Shown one piece after another: positions 23,679 to 36,044 of a stretch of 64,000 nt of DNA (positions within the stretch are counted from its first letter, which is position 1; each line of letters begins with the position of its first letter). Origin of the DNA: Ursus arctos (Eukaryota > Chordata > Mammalia > Carnivora > Ursidae); contig NW_026622863.1 of NCBI RefSeq assembly GCF_023065955.2, positions 42,328,177-42,392,176 on the forward strand. The letters are read 5' to 3'. A model generated the notes under the pieces. That model ran no database searches. It saw nothing but the letters and a program-made list of their open reading frames with translations, and was not told the DNA's origin. Both the position numbers and the translations under genes were made by a program.

Positions 23679-23749
23679 GTTGCCAGTAAACTCTCTTTTC
23701 TATAGATTGTGACTTTCTGTTCTGTATCACTCTTGAGGCCTTTTTACTT

Positions 23750-24654
23750 TTATAGAACCCCCTTAATATCTCCTGTAGTGCTGGTTTCATGGTTACGAAA
23801 TTTTTCAATGACTGGCGATTCTGGAAGGTCTTTATTTCTCCATCAATTCTGAATGACAGCCTTGCTGGATAAAGGATCCTTGGCTGCATGTTTTTCTCTG
23901 AAAGAGCTTTAAAAATGCCCCCCTCCCCAACCCTTTCTCTCATTCCAGTTCTGTGTTGACAGGTCTGTCGTAATTCTGATATCTTTGCCTTGGTACGTGA
24001 GAAATTTCTTTGCCGTGGCTGCTTTCAATACTGTATCCTTGGATCTAATATTTGCGACATGCACTATGACGTGACGTGGTGTAGGTTTGTCGTGGTTGAG
24101 CTTGGGAGGGGTCCTTTCTGCCTCTTGGACACGAATATTTGTTTCCCTTGCTAGATTAGGGAAGTTTTCAGCTACGGTTTGTTCAAATATCTCTTCTAGC
24201 CCTCTGTTTTTCTCCACCCCCTCGGGGATGCCAATGATTCTGACATTGGTACGTTTCATTGAGTGAGTAATCTCCTGTAACCTACATTCCTGAGCATGGA
24301 TTTTTTTGAGTCCAAATTCTATTTTAGCTTTTTCTTTTTCTAACCCATGCTCCAATTCGCTGATACGTTCTTCTGCCTCATTCACCCTGGCCGTCAGAGC
24401 CTCTAGTTTTGACTGCATTTGGCTCATAAAATTTTAATTTCTGCCAGATTCGCTCTCATTTCTGCCCTTAGAGATTCTATATTCTCATTAACATTTTCGT
24501 TAATACTTTTTTCAAGTCTACACATCATCTTTACCATTGTTACTCTGAATTCCATTTCTGATAATTTGGTTATATCCATATCCATTAGTTCTGTGGCAGA
24601 GGCCACAGACTCATTGTCTTTTCTTTGCTGGGGGGGATTTCTCCTTCTCGTCAT
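23750..24654 (-). pseudogene. L1 ORF1 relic, frameshifted
   Basis: The start at 24654 reads MTRRRNPPQQRKDNESVASA. The frame breaks near 24427 and again near 23940-23909. The coiled coil (MSQMQSKLEALTARVNEAEE) and RRM text (RIIGIPEGVEKNRGLEEIF) are recognisable. Confidence 0.9.
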
Positions 24655-25568
24655 TCTGATGAGCAGCGGTTGTGGGGTTGTCCAGAGCCCAAATTATTGA
24701 CTGGGACCCAGGCAGTGCGCACTTGTTTTAGAGGGATCTTAGGGATGTGTGCTTCTTGATTTTTCAGCCTGCCTTCTGGGGGAGGGGCCTGCCGTGCTGA
24801 TGCTCAGGCAACCCTGTTTGGGTAGAGTCTCCGTGTCCCCTGCGAGGTGGTATGGGGGTGGGCACCCTGTGAGCTGGTGTTTCCAGGCTTTTGCTCTCTG
24901 GCGGCTTTCCTTGGTGGTTTGCTGTGCCTCTTCTGAGAGTCAGAACAGCAGTGGCCGAATCTCAGCCTCTGTCTCAGAACAGAGGGATCACGGACTGTTC
25001 TCCACTGATGTTATGGCCACTTTAACTCTGTTGCTGTTGGTGCTGGTCAAACCTGCAGTGTCCCAGGATGTGCGCCCCACAGCCGGTGTCCCAGCCCTCA
25101 CTTCCAGGGCTGGCGCGTCTCTGTCCTTGTCTTTCTAACACCGCCAGCTGCCAGCTCTCCCTGTGCCTGGAGCTCCCGGTCTCAGTCTGGATCCAGTGAG
25201 CACACTGGAGCTCCATGAGAAGTCTGGTGGCGCACGTTCCCCGGCTCACGGTCTCAGTCTATCTCTTGTGGGTGCTGGTCCACGAGTCCGCTCGCTCCCC
25301 CGTGCAGGTGGCTACGGCTTCCTGGCACCCAAGTGTGGCGTCTCCCTCCCCCTTCCATTTATCTTCTGATATCTCTGCGTGGTTTCACGGCTCCCCCCTT
25401 CGTACCTCAATACTCAGCGCTGGAGATGTTCATTTGTAGAGATCCAGGTGTATCTTCCTGCATCTCAGGCTGATTCCGTGGATGTTCAGGATGGTCTGGT
25501 ACCTATCCAGCCCGACTCAGGGGACCTGCTGAAAAAGGGGTCCCCTACTCCTCTGCCATCTTAACTAC

Positions 25569-25583
25569 GAGAAATGCTGTTCT
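25569..25583. repeat. Target-site duplication, right copy, of L1 19565-25568
   Basis: Exact copy of 19550-19564. Confidence 0.94.
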
Positions 25584-26000
25584 AACCATTTATTCAAATC
25601 TATTTCTATGTCTTTCAGGAGTATTTCAAGTTTTTCTTCTTGCAGGTTTTATGCATTTCTCGTCAAGCTTGGGCCTAGGTATTTCATCCTTTTTGTGGTT
25701 TTTCTTTATTATATTTTCTTTGTGATTATTGTTTTATATATAAAGGCCATTTCTTTTCATGCTAATTTTATATCCTGCTAATTTACTAAGTTCTCTTTTC
25801 ATTTGTTTTTGCTTTTTTTTTCTTTCATTGAACTCCTGAGGTTATTAAGCATGTTGTCATATCTCATACAGAGTTTTACCTATTCTTTTCCCATTCTTGT
25901 TGCTCTTGTTGATTTCTCTTGCCTTTTTATATTGGCTAATATAGCTAATACAATGATAAATGACAGTGAGAGTAGTGGGTATTCTTCCCTTGTTTCTACT
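25584..26000 (-). mobile_element. Old L1 ORF2 relic
   Basis: Reverse-strand similarity to the ORF2 reverse-transcriptase region (for example CATGCTAATTTTATATCCTG and AGTGAGAGTAGTGGGTATTC) with heavy divergence. The younger L1 has inserted beside it. Confidence 0.65.
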
Positions 26001-26700
26001 GTTAACCTGGAAATAGAGTGCTGCCATGAGAGGCAAACGAGCATTTATTAGGATAAAAACATTTCAATTCAGGGAGCACAGATTCAGGTAGAAACCAAAT
26101 AATGTCCCACTTGTAGACTGAAAGCAAGGATTTTTTTTTCTACATGAGTTAAGAAAGAAAAAAAAAAGGCTAAACTCCTCTTGGTTATACACTGATTGAC
26201 TACTGATTATATCTTCAGAGAGTCCACAACCATTAGTCTTATGATCAGGATCTGTTCTCCTGCTGACATTTCAAGCAGTTGCCTGGAACAGCTGCTGTTT
26301 TGGCCAGTCTGCAGGTTTTGGCCCAGTTCAAACAGAGAGGCATAAGGCAGTTTCTGAAATGGTCCATCTGCCTTCATTTTAAAACAGCTCCATTCGTCTC
26401 AGTTAAATATCATTAAAATAGTCATCAATTCCTATTTCTTCTTGTGTTCTTATCAGGAATGGGTGGTGAATTTTGTGAAATTTTTTTTGGCATATATGAA
26501 AACAGTATGATTTTCTTCCATAGAACAATTAATATCATGGATTATATAGTGGACATTCTAATATCAAATCATCTTTTTATTACGGAGAAAGTCCCACTTA
26601 ATTATGTTTGTTTTTTAAACATGATGTTGGGTTTTTGTTTGCTGGTATATCAAATTTTGCAAGAGTATTTGTGATATAATAATGTATTTGGTTTTTATCC
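26001..26700. other. Non-coding stretch, no gene seen
   Basis: AT-rich. No repeat class or coding signal I can name. Confidence 0.4.
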
Positions 26701-26709
26701 CTAGTTCTT

Positions 26710-27310
26710 GGCATCCAAAGCTCCTAACACCCTTGGAATTTTCTGCGTGATAGGAGTGCTTTTATTTTTCATAACAAGCCCCTGAATTTATGCTAATGAA
26801 GTGGCTAGGGGTGGACTCCTACACAGTCTCAGAATGGGGTTGGGGTCACCAGGAAGACTAAGTGATTAGAGGATTGGAACCTTCCAACCCATCCACTGAC
26901 CTCCAGGAAAGGTGGGTGGGTGGCACTGGAGATAAAGGGCCATAAACTCTCTTGCACTATGAGATTCAGTGAGCTTCTGGGTTGAATGCATTCAGCTGTT
27001 GTGAGGGTGGCATTCCCAGAGAGCGCATGGAAAGCTCCAAGCATTCCCCCTGCCAATATCTTTTCTTATGCATCTTTTCCATTTGGCTGTTTCAGAGTTG
27101 TATCCTTTATAATAAATTCACAAATGTAAGTAGAGAACCTTCCTGAGTTATGTGTGTCATCCTAGCAAAGTATGAAACCTAGAGGGAGATCGTGGGAACC
27201 CCCAGTTTATAGCTGGTTGGTCAGAAGTCCTGGTGGCCAGGGATTTCAGTTTGGCTTCTTTTAGTTAGGAGTTAGGAGCAGCCTTGTGGGAGTGAGCCCT
27301 TAAGCTGTGG
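26710..27310. mobile_element. Probable old LTR-like interspersed repeat
   Basis: AGAGGGAGATCGTGGGAACC, TTATAGCTGGTTGGTCAGAA and GGAGTGAGCCCTTAAGCTGT form a series I associate with a common old mammalian LTR-type repeat. The class is not certain. Confidence 0.35.
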
Positions 27311-27643
27311 GAGCAAAGCATCTCACTTCATGCTTGTATGTATGTGTCTGGGGGGGATACCTGGGGAAGCTGTGCTCACCAGGGCTCCCTAGGTATGTTC
27401 CTATACTAAGGATGTGAGATATCCTGGGAAACTAGTACCTTCTGAGGCCCTATTTAGCATTATGGGGATTAAGGAAAGGTCTGGCCTGAATTCCTTCTGC
27501 TGTGGCTGTATTCCATTGGGCTTGTAGGAAGGCTAAGATTTTTCCAAATTCCCTCACAGAAGTGAAATAAAGGTAGTTCCAAGGTGCTTATTTTGTGGGC
27601 TTTGAGGCAAGCCTGACCTCATGGCTTCTTTTTCACTCTCCAG

Positions 27644-27729
27644 CCCTGCCTTCTCTGGACTCTGCATATCTCCAGGAGAAGAACCCAGAAAACCAATCAG
27701 TCCTGACAGTTCTAAAAAACATGCCCCAT
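27644..27729 (+). CDS. Start-codon exon of plus-strand KRAB unit
   Basis: The acceptor TTTTTCACTCTCCAG ends at 27643 and the donor CAT|GTGAGTTGC begins at 27730, giving an 86-bp exon. The only ATG in the right frame is at 27721, so coding starts nine bases before the donor (Met-Pro-His, phase 0). Joined to the 127-bp exon at 29889 it reads MPH then [23 protein letters not shown] genes typically have just such a three-to-four-codon start exon before KRAB-A. It is homologous to the minus-strand exon at 49273-49340 (shared GGACTCTGC, CCAGGAGA and ATGxCCCAT|GTGAGT), which supports its reality. Confidence 0.75.
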
Positions 27730-27951
27730 GTGAGTTGCTATTTCATTTTTCCTCCTTTAAGTGCAATCATTTGTTGTGTGATGTGAACACCAGATTTATT
27801 TATCCCAAAATTTTCTGCTGCCTTAGTTGCCTAAGGGAACCACTCCCAAATTTTTCCCATTCCAGTGACTGATCCAAGCAAAGAGCTCCATTCTTCTCTA
27901 AATGCTTTTCCCCTCACCAGACAGTGTTTAGGTGTTTTTTTTCAGCTCATT

Positions 27952-28158
27952 TTTTTTTATTTTAAAGATTTTATTTATTTATTTGAGAGAGAGAGAGACA
28001 GCCAGCAAGACAGGGAACACAAGCAGGGGGAGTGGGAGAGGAAGAAGCAGCCTCCCAGCAGAGCAGGGAGCCCGATGCGGGGCTCGATCCCAGGACCCCA
28101 GGATCACGCCTTTGGCCGAAGGCAGACGCTTAACGACTGAGCCACCCAGGCGCCCCTT
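27952..28158 (-). mobile_element. SINEC
   Basis: TCAGCTCATT is repeated at 27942-27951 and 28161-28170. Minus-strand head GGGGCGCCTGGGTGGCTCAG and B-box region GGGATCGAGCCCCGCATCGG are near consensus, so this is a young copy. It sits in the intron between the start-codon and KRAB-A exons. Confidence 0.93.
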
Positions 28159-28429
28159 TCTCAGCTCATTCTACATATCTTACATGCGAAGTCTTCTACA
28201 GGAGCCCTAAGGAGGCAGAAATATCTCCCCTTAAGAGCAGTATTAGTATAATGGTTGCTTGAGGTAGTTACACAGCACCCATAACAAACTGATTTCTACA
28301 AACCTAGGTTTCCAACTTGGAAGTGACAGCATTTCTGCTGGATGTTCCAATTCTCAGTGTGTGATGACACTTGCTGCGAGGCTTTTAAGATCGGGTGGGG
28401 AACTGAGTCTGAGAAGGAAGAGATCTTGC

Positions 28430-28905
28430 CTCTTGTATAGTTTCCTGTTGATGCTGTAACAAATTATTACAAAGTTTGTGACTTAAAACAACCCAAGTTT
28501 ATTATCTATACTTCTGGAGGTCAAAGTCTGAAATTGGTTTTACAGGCTAAAATCAAGGTGTTGGTAGGTCTGTGTTCTTCTGAAGGTTCCAGAGGAGAAT
28601 CTATCCTTGCATTTTTCCAGCTGCTATAGTCTGCCCACGTCCCTTGGCTCATGGCTCTGTTCCATTTTCAGAGCCAGCAATCATTCTGACTTCTGCTTTC
28701 ATTATCACATCCCCTTCTCTGACTCTTCTGCTTGCCTCTATCACTTAAAATACCCTTATGATTACACTGGGCCCAACCAGATAATCCAGGGTAATTTACC
28801 CATCTAAAGATCCGTAATCACATCTACATTTGTCATGTAAGTTTACGTACTCAAAGATTCCAGGGATTCAGATGTGGACATCTTTGGGGGGTGTTATTCT
28901 GTGTA
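28430..28905 (-). mobile_element. MLT1-like LTR (ERVL-MaLR)
   Basis: Read on the plus strand the order is GATGCTGTAACAAATTATTA, TTCTGGAGGTCAAAGTCTGA, GCTAAAATCAAGGTGTTGG, AGATAATCCAGGGTAATTTA and GATGTGGACATCTTTGGGG. This is the reverse complement of an MLT1-type LTR. A second copy of the same kind is at 62750-63212. Confidence 0.75.
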
Positions 28906-29216
28906 CCACAACCCTCTTGCCCAGGAACCAATGAGAGGGTGATCGGCGGTCAGGTTTACCTTGGAGTTGGCCAGAATGTGTCCGTGATGCCAGTAGCACC
29001 TAGATTAGCATCCATCAGCTTGCACACAAGGAAGTAGAAATAGAATCTGCCAGATGCCTACTCTCTTGTAAATTGGAGATTCTTAGTGCTCAAAGACATT
29101 AGAGAATTTAATTGAAATACTCCCAAATAAGATCATTTCATCCATAAAATGGAAATATCAATTATATTCAGTGATATAATATTGTGTCTTGAAGAATTTG
29201 AATCTTCAAAAAATTC

Positions 29217-29420
29217 TTTTTTTAAAGATTTTATTTATTTATTTGTTTAGAGAGAGAAAACGTGTGAGTGGGAGGAGAGGCAGAAGGAGAGGGAGAGAGA
29301 GAATCCCAAGTAGACTCCCTGCCGAGTGGGGCACCCCATACAGGGCTCAATCCCAGGACCCTGGGATCATGACTTGCGCTGAAGTCAGATGCTTAACTGA
29401 CTGAGCCACCCAGGCATCCC
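29217..29420 (-). mobile_element. SINEC, older
   Basis: Left T-rich block with AAGATTTTATTTATTTATTT, then GACTCCCTGCCGAGTGGGG, and minus-strand head GATGCCTGGGTGGCTCAG. It lies about 470 bp upstream of the KRAB-A exon. Confidence 0.9.
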
Positions 29421-29870
29421 CCTAAATTCTATGTTTTAGCCTAGAGATTTGTTAAAAATTATTTGGAAAAATTTCATTAAATTTGTTTACCTTTTCCTTT
29501 AAGGGGAGAAGAGAAGAACTCATATTTATTGAGAATTTATTATTTTTTGAGAATTTGAAAGCTTAATATGCTGTGTGGCTGTATATACGATTTCATTTAA
29601 TTAGAGAACTGCATTCATCTGGCCTTTTGTATTCCTGGACTTTTCTGGATAATAGAATTATCCTATTATACGTAGGAAGTTTTATCTTCCTCGGTAGCAA
29701 TAGGAGTGATCAAGGATCACATTGACACTATAGTTCAGGCACCTAATTTCCTTTAATGTTACAAGGTGTTCAGCCATTACCTATTTACTGTGTCATCCCC
29801 TTCCTTCATGCCCTCCTCTTTCTTTCCTCACTTTATCTCAAAGTCATTGTCATATTTTCACCAATAATAA

Positions 29871-30430
<560 letters not shown>

Positions 30431-30435
30431 TTAGT

Positions 30436-30484
30436 AGTATTTTTTTAAATTTAAATTCAATTAGCCAATATATAGTACATCTTA
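30436..30484 (-). mobile_element. Very short old carnivore L1 3' end
   Basis: TAAATTCAATTAGCCAATAT followed by ATAGTACATC is the reversed terminal part of an older carnivore L1 family, cut after about 45 bp. Confidence 0.6.
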
Positions 30485-30735
30485 GTATTATAATGAGCTA
30501 AGGGTAACTTCAGGTCAGCTCAGGGGGGCTTCTGTGCAGGTCCTCACCTCCCTTCTGGCTCAAACTGATTCAGTTGAGGGGCTGTCGGGCTAAACACACA
30601 TAGCAAGGGGCAATCAGATAAAACACCTGCTCAGGTGTCTCCTTGGCTGGAATTGTTGGTTCTGCAAAACAAGAAACATTCCTTCCCTCTTTTTTCCCCT
30701 TCTCTTCCTCCCTTCTGCTGATAGCTTTTTAAAAA
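30485..30735. other. Non-coding stretch, no gene
   Basis: Short CT-rich segment before the next L1. Nothing recognised. Confidence 0.5.
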
Positions 30736-30737
30736 CA

Positions 30738-31362
30738 TTATAATAATATTTTTTATTATATTATGTTAGTCACCGTACAGTACATCACTGGTTTTTGATG
30801 TAAAGTTCGATGATTCATTAGTTGCGTATAACACCCAGTACACCATGCAATACGTGCCCTCCTTACTACCCATCACCAGTCTATCCCATTCCCCCACCCC
30901 TCTCCCCTCTGAGGTCCTCAGTTTGTTTCTCAGAGTCCATAGTCTCTCATGCTTCATTCCCCCTTCTGATTAACCCCTCCTTTCTTTATCCCTTTCTTCC
31001 CCTACCAATCTTCCTAGTTCTTATGATCCATAGATGAGAGAAACCATATGATAATTGTCTTTCTCTGCTTGACTTATTTCACTTAGCATTATCTCCTCCA
31101 GTGCCGTATATGTTGCAGCAAATGTTGAGAACTCGTTCTTTATGATAGCTGAGTAATATTCCATTGTATATATGGACCACAACTCTTAATGCAGGCATCT
31201 GTTGAAGGGCATCTCAGCTCCTTCCACGATTTACCTATTGTGGACAAAGCTGCTATGAACATTGAATGCATATGGCCCTTCTCTTCACTACGTCTGTATC
31301 TTTGGGGTAAATACCCAGTAGTGCAATGGCTGGATCATAGGGTAGCTCAATTTTTAACTTTT
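30738..31362 (-). mobile_element. L1 3' end, 5'-truncated
   Basis: Minus-strand L1 with 3' UTR (TATTATGTTAGTCACCGTAC onward) running into the last part of ORF2. It stops at the text AGGGTAGCTCAATTTTTAAC, exactly where the next L1 begins in a T-run. The second element probably inserted at that T-rich site. Confidence 0.9.
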
Positions 31363-32624
31363 TTTTTTAATGTTTTTTTATTATATTATGTTGGTCACCA
31401 TACGTATATCCCTGGTTTCTGATGTAAAGTTCAATGATTCATTCGTTGCGTATAACACCCAGTGCACCATGCAATACATACCCTCCTTACTACCCATCAC
31501 CAGTCTATCCCATTCATCCACCCTCTTCCCCTCTGAAGCCCTCAGTTTGTTTCTCATAGTCCATAGTCTCTCATGCTTCATTCCCCCTTCTGATTACCCC
31601 CCTTTCTTTATCCCTTTCTTCCCCTACCGATCTTCCTAGTTCTTATGTTCCATAGATGAGAGAAATCATATGGTAATTGTCTTTCTCTGCTTGACTTATT
31701 TCACTTAGCATTATCTCCTCCAGTGCCATATATGTTGCAGCAAATGTTGAGAAATCGTTCTTTCTGATAGCTGAGTTATATTCCATTGTATATATGGACC
31801 ACAACTTCTTAATCCAGTCATCTGTTGAAGGGCATCTTGGCTCCTTTCACGATTTAGCTATTGTGGACAATGCTGCTATGAACATTGGGGTGCATATGGT
31901 CCTTCTCTTCACTACGTCTGTATCTTTGGGGTAAATACCAGTAGTGCAATGGCTAGGTCATAGGGTAGCTCAATTTTTAACTTTTTAAGAGACCTCCACA
32001 CTGTTTTCCAGAGTGGCTGTACCAACTTGCATTCCCACCAACAATGTAGGAGGGATCCCCTTTCTCCACATCCTCTCCAGCAATTGTTGTTTCTTGCCTT
32101 GTCAATTTTTGCCATTCTAACTGGCGTAAGGTGGTATCTTAGTGTGGTTTTGATTTGAATTTCCCTGATGGCTAATGATTTTGAACATTTTTGCATGTGT
32201 TTGTTAGCCATTTGTATGTCATCATTGGAAAAGTGTCTATTCATATCTTCTGCCCATTTTATGATTTGTTTATTAGTTTCTCGCGTATTGAGTTTGAGAA
32301 ATTCTTTGTAGATCTTGGATACCAGTCTTTTATCTGTAGCATCATTTGCAAATATATTCTCCCATTCCGTGGGCTGCCTCTTAGTTTTATTGACTGTTTC
32401 CTTGGCTGTGCAGAAGCTTTTTATCTTGATGAAGTCCCACAAGTTCATTTTATCTTTTGTTTCTCTTGCTTTGGAGATGTGTCATGAAAAAGTTTGCTTT
32501 GGCCGATGTTGTAGAGGTTGCTGCCTATGTTCTCTTCTAGGATTTTGATGGATTCCTGTCTCACATCGAGGTCTTTCATCCTTTTGGAGTTTATCTTTGT
32601 GTATGGTGTGAGAGAGTGATCAAG
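31363..32624 (-). mobile_element. L1 3' part, 5'-truncated (ORF2 C-terminus and 3' UTR)
   Basis: Poly(T) at 31363-31370, then 3' UTR and ORF2. A 178-codon open piece (32448-31912) contains [20 protein letters not shown] and the [16 protein letters not shown] motif. It is truncated at the [11 protein letters not shown] region, where it meets an oppositely oriented L1 end at the shared bases TCAAG (32620-32624). Confidence 0.92.
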
Positions 32625-32962
32625 CAGAGAAGGACAATTATCATATGGTTTCACTCATTTATGGAACATAAGAAGTAGGAAGATCAGTAGGAGAAGAAAG
32701 GGAAGAAGAAAGGGGGGGTAAACAGAAGGGGGAATGAACCATGAGAGACTATGGACTCTGGGAAACAAACTGGGGGCTTCAGAGGGGAGGAGGTGGGGGA
32801 ATATCCCCTGTAAATAGGGATAGGCTGGTGATGGGTATTAAGGAGGGCACGTATTGCATGGTGCCCTGGGTGTTATATGCAACTAATGAATCATGGAACT
32901 TTACATCAAAAACTAGAGATGTACTGTATGGTGACTAATATAACATAATAAAAAAAATAAAA
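32625..32962 (+). mobile_element. L1 3' UTR end, opposite orientation
   Basis: Begins CAGAGAAGGACAATTATCAT, the last ORF2 codons, and runs through the 3' UTR (GACTATGGACTCTGGGAAAC) to an A-rich tail at 32945-32965. It forms an inverted pair with the preceding minus-strand L1. Confidence 0.92.
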
Positions 32963-32999
32963 GAGAAGAGTATAGATAACTGTTCATACTTTGCTCTTC

Positions 33000-33890
33000 T
33001 TCTTTTTTTTAACCTTTACCACATCCCCTAATTTTTTCTCCAGTATTTAAATGCAAATCATATCATTTCACTCACCAACCCTTTAATATGTCTGGCAAAT
33101 AAAGATTTCCATTTGAATTAACTGCACTCTCTTTACCACAGCCAACTAAATTAACAAAATTACTTAATATCTAATACCCAATCCATGTTCAATTTTTCAT
33201 GACTTCCTTAAAATATCTATTCAGTTATCTGTTCAAGTCTGGACCCAAGAATGTTTCACACTTTGAATCTGGTTGATATGTTTCAACGATGACAGTTCTC
33301 CATTTTCCTCCGTCCTTACCACGCCACTCATTTATTGAAGAAACTTGGTTATTTGTCCTGTAGAATTTTCCATGTTCTGATTTGGCTAGTTGTGATCTTC
33401 ACTATACCACTTAAAGGGTTTTTAAATTCATTTTATTTCCTATCAACTGGTAATTAAATCAAGAGGCTAAAATAATCAGGTTCAATGTTGGGAAATATAT
33501 CTTAAGTAGTACTTTCTACTTCCTATGGCATCATATTAGGAGGCATATTAAAACCATATTGTTCCAATTTAATGTTGCTAAGATTGGCTAATTAGTTCAG
33601 GTGTCATCAACCTGATTGAAATTCCCAATCACCCATTTATTATGGATTGTTGCTAAATCCATTATTTTATTAAAGGATGCCAAATGTAAACTTTCTAAGT
33701 CTGTCATTCTTTCTGAAAATATGAGCTAATTCTTTTATAATAAAATCTTCTCTCACCAACTATTTGATTACAGCTTGTACAGAAGAATCATGATAAATAC
33801 TTGGCTCTTTTCCTTTATTATTGAAATTTCAGAAGGAGCTAGTACTCCGGCGAATTCCATAAAGGGCTCTTTCATTTTTTTTTTTTCATT
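33000..33890. mobile_element. Ancient LINE 3' UTR relic
   Basis: AAGAAACTTGGTTATTTGTC, CTGTAGAATTTTCCATGTTC, ATCAAGAGGCTAAAATAATC and GGAGGCATATTAAAACCAT follow the order of an old mammalian L1 3' UTR. No coding potential. Confidence 0.55.
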
Positions 33891-34438
33891 TTGAATTTAG
33901 GAAGTTTTACCTACAGTCATGGTTTCAACCCACTGCAATAGTTTTTGATGCTCAAATTATCCTATTTTTGGTCAGTTCCTTTTTGTTGATGATCCTATGG
34001 TCTTTGATAGCTTTATTGCTTTTAGGCACAATAAGATGTTTTATGATAATCATATGTACATTTCCTACCCTTGACCTGTCTTATTTCTTCAAGGAGCCCT
34101 TGCTTCTTTCTTTCTTTTTTTTTTTTTTTTAGAAAACAGAATTTGAAAACCACAGTTTGGATACTTGGGGAGCTCACTGCTTCTATGTCATGAATGCTTT
34201 CAAATCCTTTGGTGGACAGAGGTAGGAAATACATACTTTCAATTCAAATGAAAGACTATGAGGTATTTTACTTCTTTATGTTTTTCTTTTGAAAAAAATA
34301 ACTCCTCATGAAATTATGTAATTAATTTTGAACTCACCTAAAATACCAATATCACCATTAACAAGACTAGTAAAGGCAGTTTAGATTTCTTTATATTTTT
34401 CTTTGACTTTGAGATATTCTAATAGTAAGTCAAAATAT
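33891..34438. other. Non-coding stretch, no gene
   Basis: AT-rich, with a T-run near 34112-34130. Nothing recognised. Confidence 0.45.
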
Positions 34439-34442
34439 TTTT

Positions 34443-34632
34443 TCAAAAGATTTTTATTTATTTGAGAGGGAGAGCATGAGCATGAGTGGGGGAGGAGCAG
34501 AGGGAGAGGGACAAGCAGACTCTGTGCTGAGCACAGAGCCCAACATGGAGCTTGGTCACACAACCCTGAGATCATAATCTGAGCTGAAATCAAGAGTTGG
34601 ACACCTAACCAACTGAGCCACCCAGGTGCCCC
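34443..34632 (-). mobile_element. SINEC, older
   Basis: TSD-like AGTAAGTCAAAATATTTTT at left against AGTAAGTAAAAATATTTTA at right (34633 on). The minus-strand head GGGGCACCTGGGTGGCTCAG is intact; the body has the ACTCTTGATTTCAGCTCAGA form of older SINECs. Confidence 0.92.
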
Positions 34633-34754
34633 AGTAAGTAAAAATATTTTAACATCACTTGAAATTATTGTTCTTTATGTTATCATGCTATAATATGATG
34701 TAGAATCAAATTCATTGGCTTTGATATATAGGTTTGCTATTTTCCTTTGACTTC

Positions 34755-34940
34755 ATTTTTTAAAAATTTATTTTAGAGAGAGAGTGCATGAGCCAGGGCA
34801 GGGGAGGAGCAGAGAGAGAATTTCAAACAGACTCCCCACTGAGTGTGGAGCCTGACACGGGGCTTGATTTCACAACCCTGAGATCATGACCTGAGCTGAA
34901 ATCAAGAGTTGGACGCTTAACCCAACTGAGCCAACTGCCC
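34755..34940 (-). mobile_element. SINEC, old and diverged
   Basis: Left T-rich end, GAGAGAGAGTGCATGAGCC, GACTCCCCACTGAGTGTGGA, and a mutated head (GGGGCAGTTGGCTCAGTTGG on the minus strand). Confidence 0.88.
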
Positions 34941-34989
34941 CTGATTTAATTTTTAAAATAAAAGATGATATGTAAAATATCTACATGGG

Positions 34990-35700
34990 TCCAAAGTCAA
35001 AATAGAAATCAAGGTATAACCAAAGGTTATTTGATCCTTGCTCTCTCCTAACTCTTGTTTTGTGTTGAGATTTCTTGTTGAAAGTACAGGCATATATAGT
35101 ATTCCTCTCTTCTTCCACAAATATTAGCATAATATACATATCATTTTGAACTCACCTATTTTTCATTTAACATATCCTGAAGATCACTCCCTAGGAGTAT
35201 ACAGGTAAGCAATATTCCACTGCACATTCATATAATTAATTTAGCCAGTCTGTTGCTGGACACCTGGGTTGTTTCCAGTTTGCTGCATTTACAAATAGTG
35301 TTTTTTAAAAATTCCTTTGTGCATACATTTTGTAATTTTACCAGTGTATCTTTGGGATAGAAGCAAGGGTGCTGATCTTACAGTAAATGCATGAGACTGC
35401 ACATGAACGTTACTTGATTTCCTCCTATATGAATTGTACTATTTTGCATTTTCATCAGCAGTTTGAGAATTCTTGTTTTTCTAGTCTTGCCAATGGAGTA
35501 TATAAATACAGTTTTTAATTTTTGCCCATCTTTTTGGGATGAAGTGGTATCTCAGTGTGTGTAACTTGCATTCTCATATCAATTTTTAGACTCTTTAAGG
35601 ATATTAGTCTGTGATATAGTTGCAAATATCTCCATTCTGTCATTCTCCATTATCTTTAACATTTAGTCCTATAAATTTATTTATATTTTCTTCTTTATTT
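34990..35700 (-). mobile_element. Ancient L1 relic
   Basis: GACACCTGGGTTGTTTCCAG, TTGCTGCATTTACAAATAGT, GTGTATCTTTGGGATAGAAG and GTGGTATCTCAGTGTG give the reversed order of an old L1 3'/ORF2 segment. Confidence 0.55.
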
Positions 35701-36035
35701 CTCCAGGATTTTTGAGTCATACTTATTGATATCTCCATTCTGGGGCTATAAAGGAATTTACCCATGTAGTACTTGTAAAGTTTCTTTTTATTTTTTACAT
35801 TTAGATATCTTGATTTGTTGGGAGTTCTTCTTATGTTACACTGCCAGGGATGAATCTAATTTTCTTTCCCATAAATTTTATCCAACTGTGCTAACAGTAA
35901 TTATTAAAAACTCTTTCCCAAAATGATTCTAGCAGAATGGTTCCTGCAAAGAAAGGTGGTCAGGGAAAAACTAAGGAATGTTCTGTCATCTCTAAGGTAG
36001 ACTAGAGAAGACATTATCAAAATTCACAAACATAC
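35700..36035. other. Non-coding stretch, no gene
   Basis: Nothing recognised. Confidence 0.45.
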
Positions 36036-36044
36036 CAATGGAAA

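Larger units (their letters stand above)
19565..25568 (-). mobile_element. Full-length L1 LINE, more decayed
   Basis: Bounded by a perfect 15-bp TSD. The order is the same as in the L1 at 7786: poly(T), 3' UTR, ORF2 relic (23678 to 19864), ORF1 relic (24654 to 23750) and GC-rich 5' UTR (to 25568). It has several frameshifts and fewer CpGs than the first copy, so it is older or less constrained. It is antisense to the plus-strand KRAB unit. Confidence 0.95.

Noticed and set aside
27595..27786. Plus-strand frame starting MGFEASLTSW, in frame with the KRAB start exon
   Set aside because: It begins upstream of the splice acceptor at 27643, so its start is intronic. Met at 27721 fits the KZNF pattern.
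31363..32962. Single twin-primed (5'-inverted) L1 insertion
   Set aside because: The inverted part includes its own complete 3' UTR and poly(T), overlapping the plus-strand part, which one twin-primed RNA would not give.
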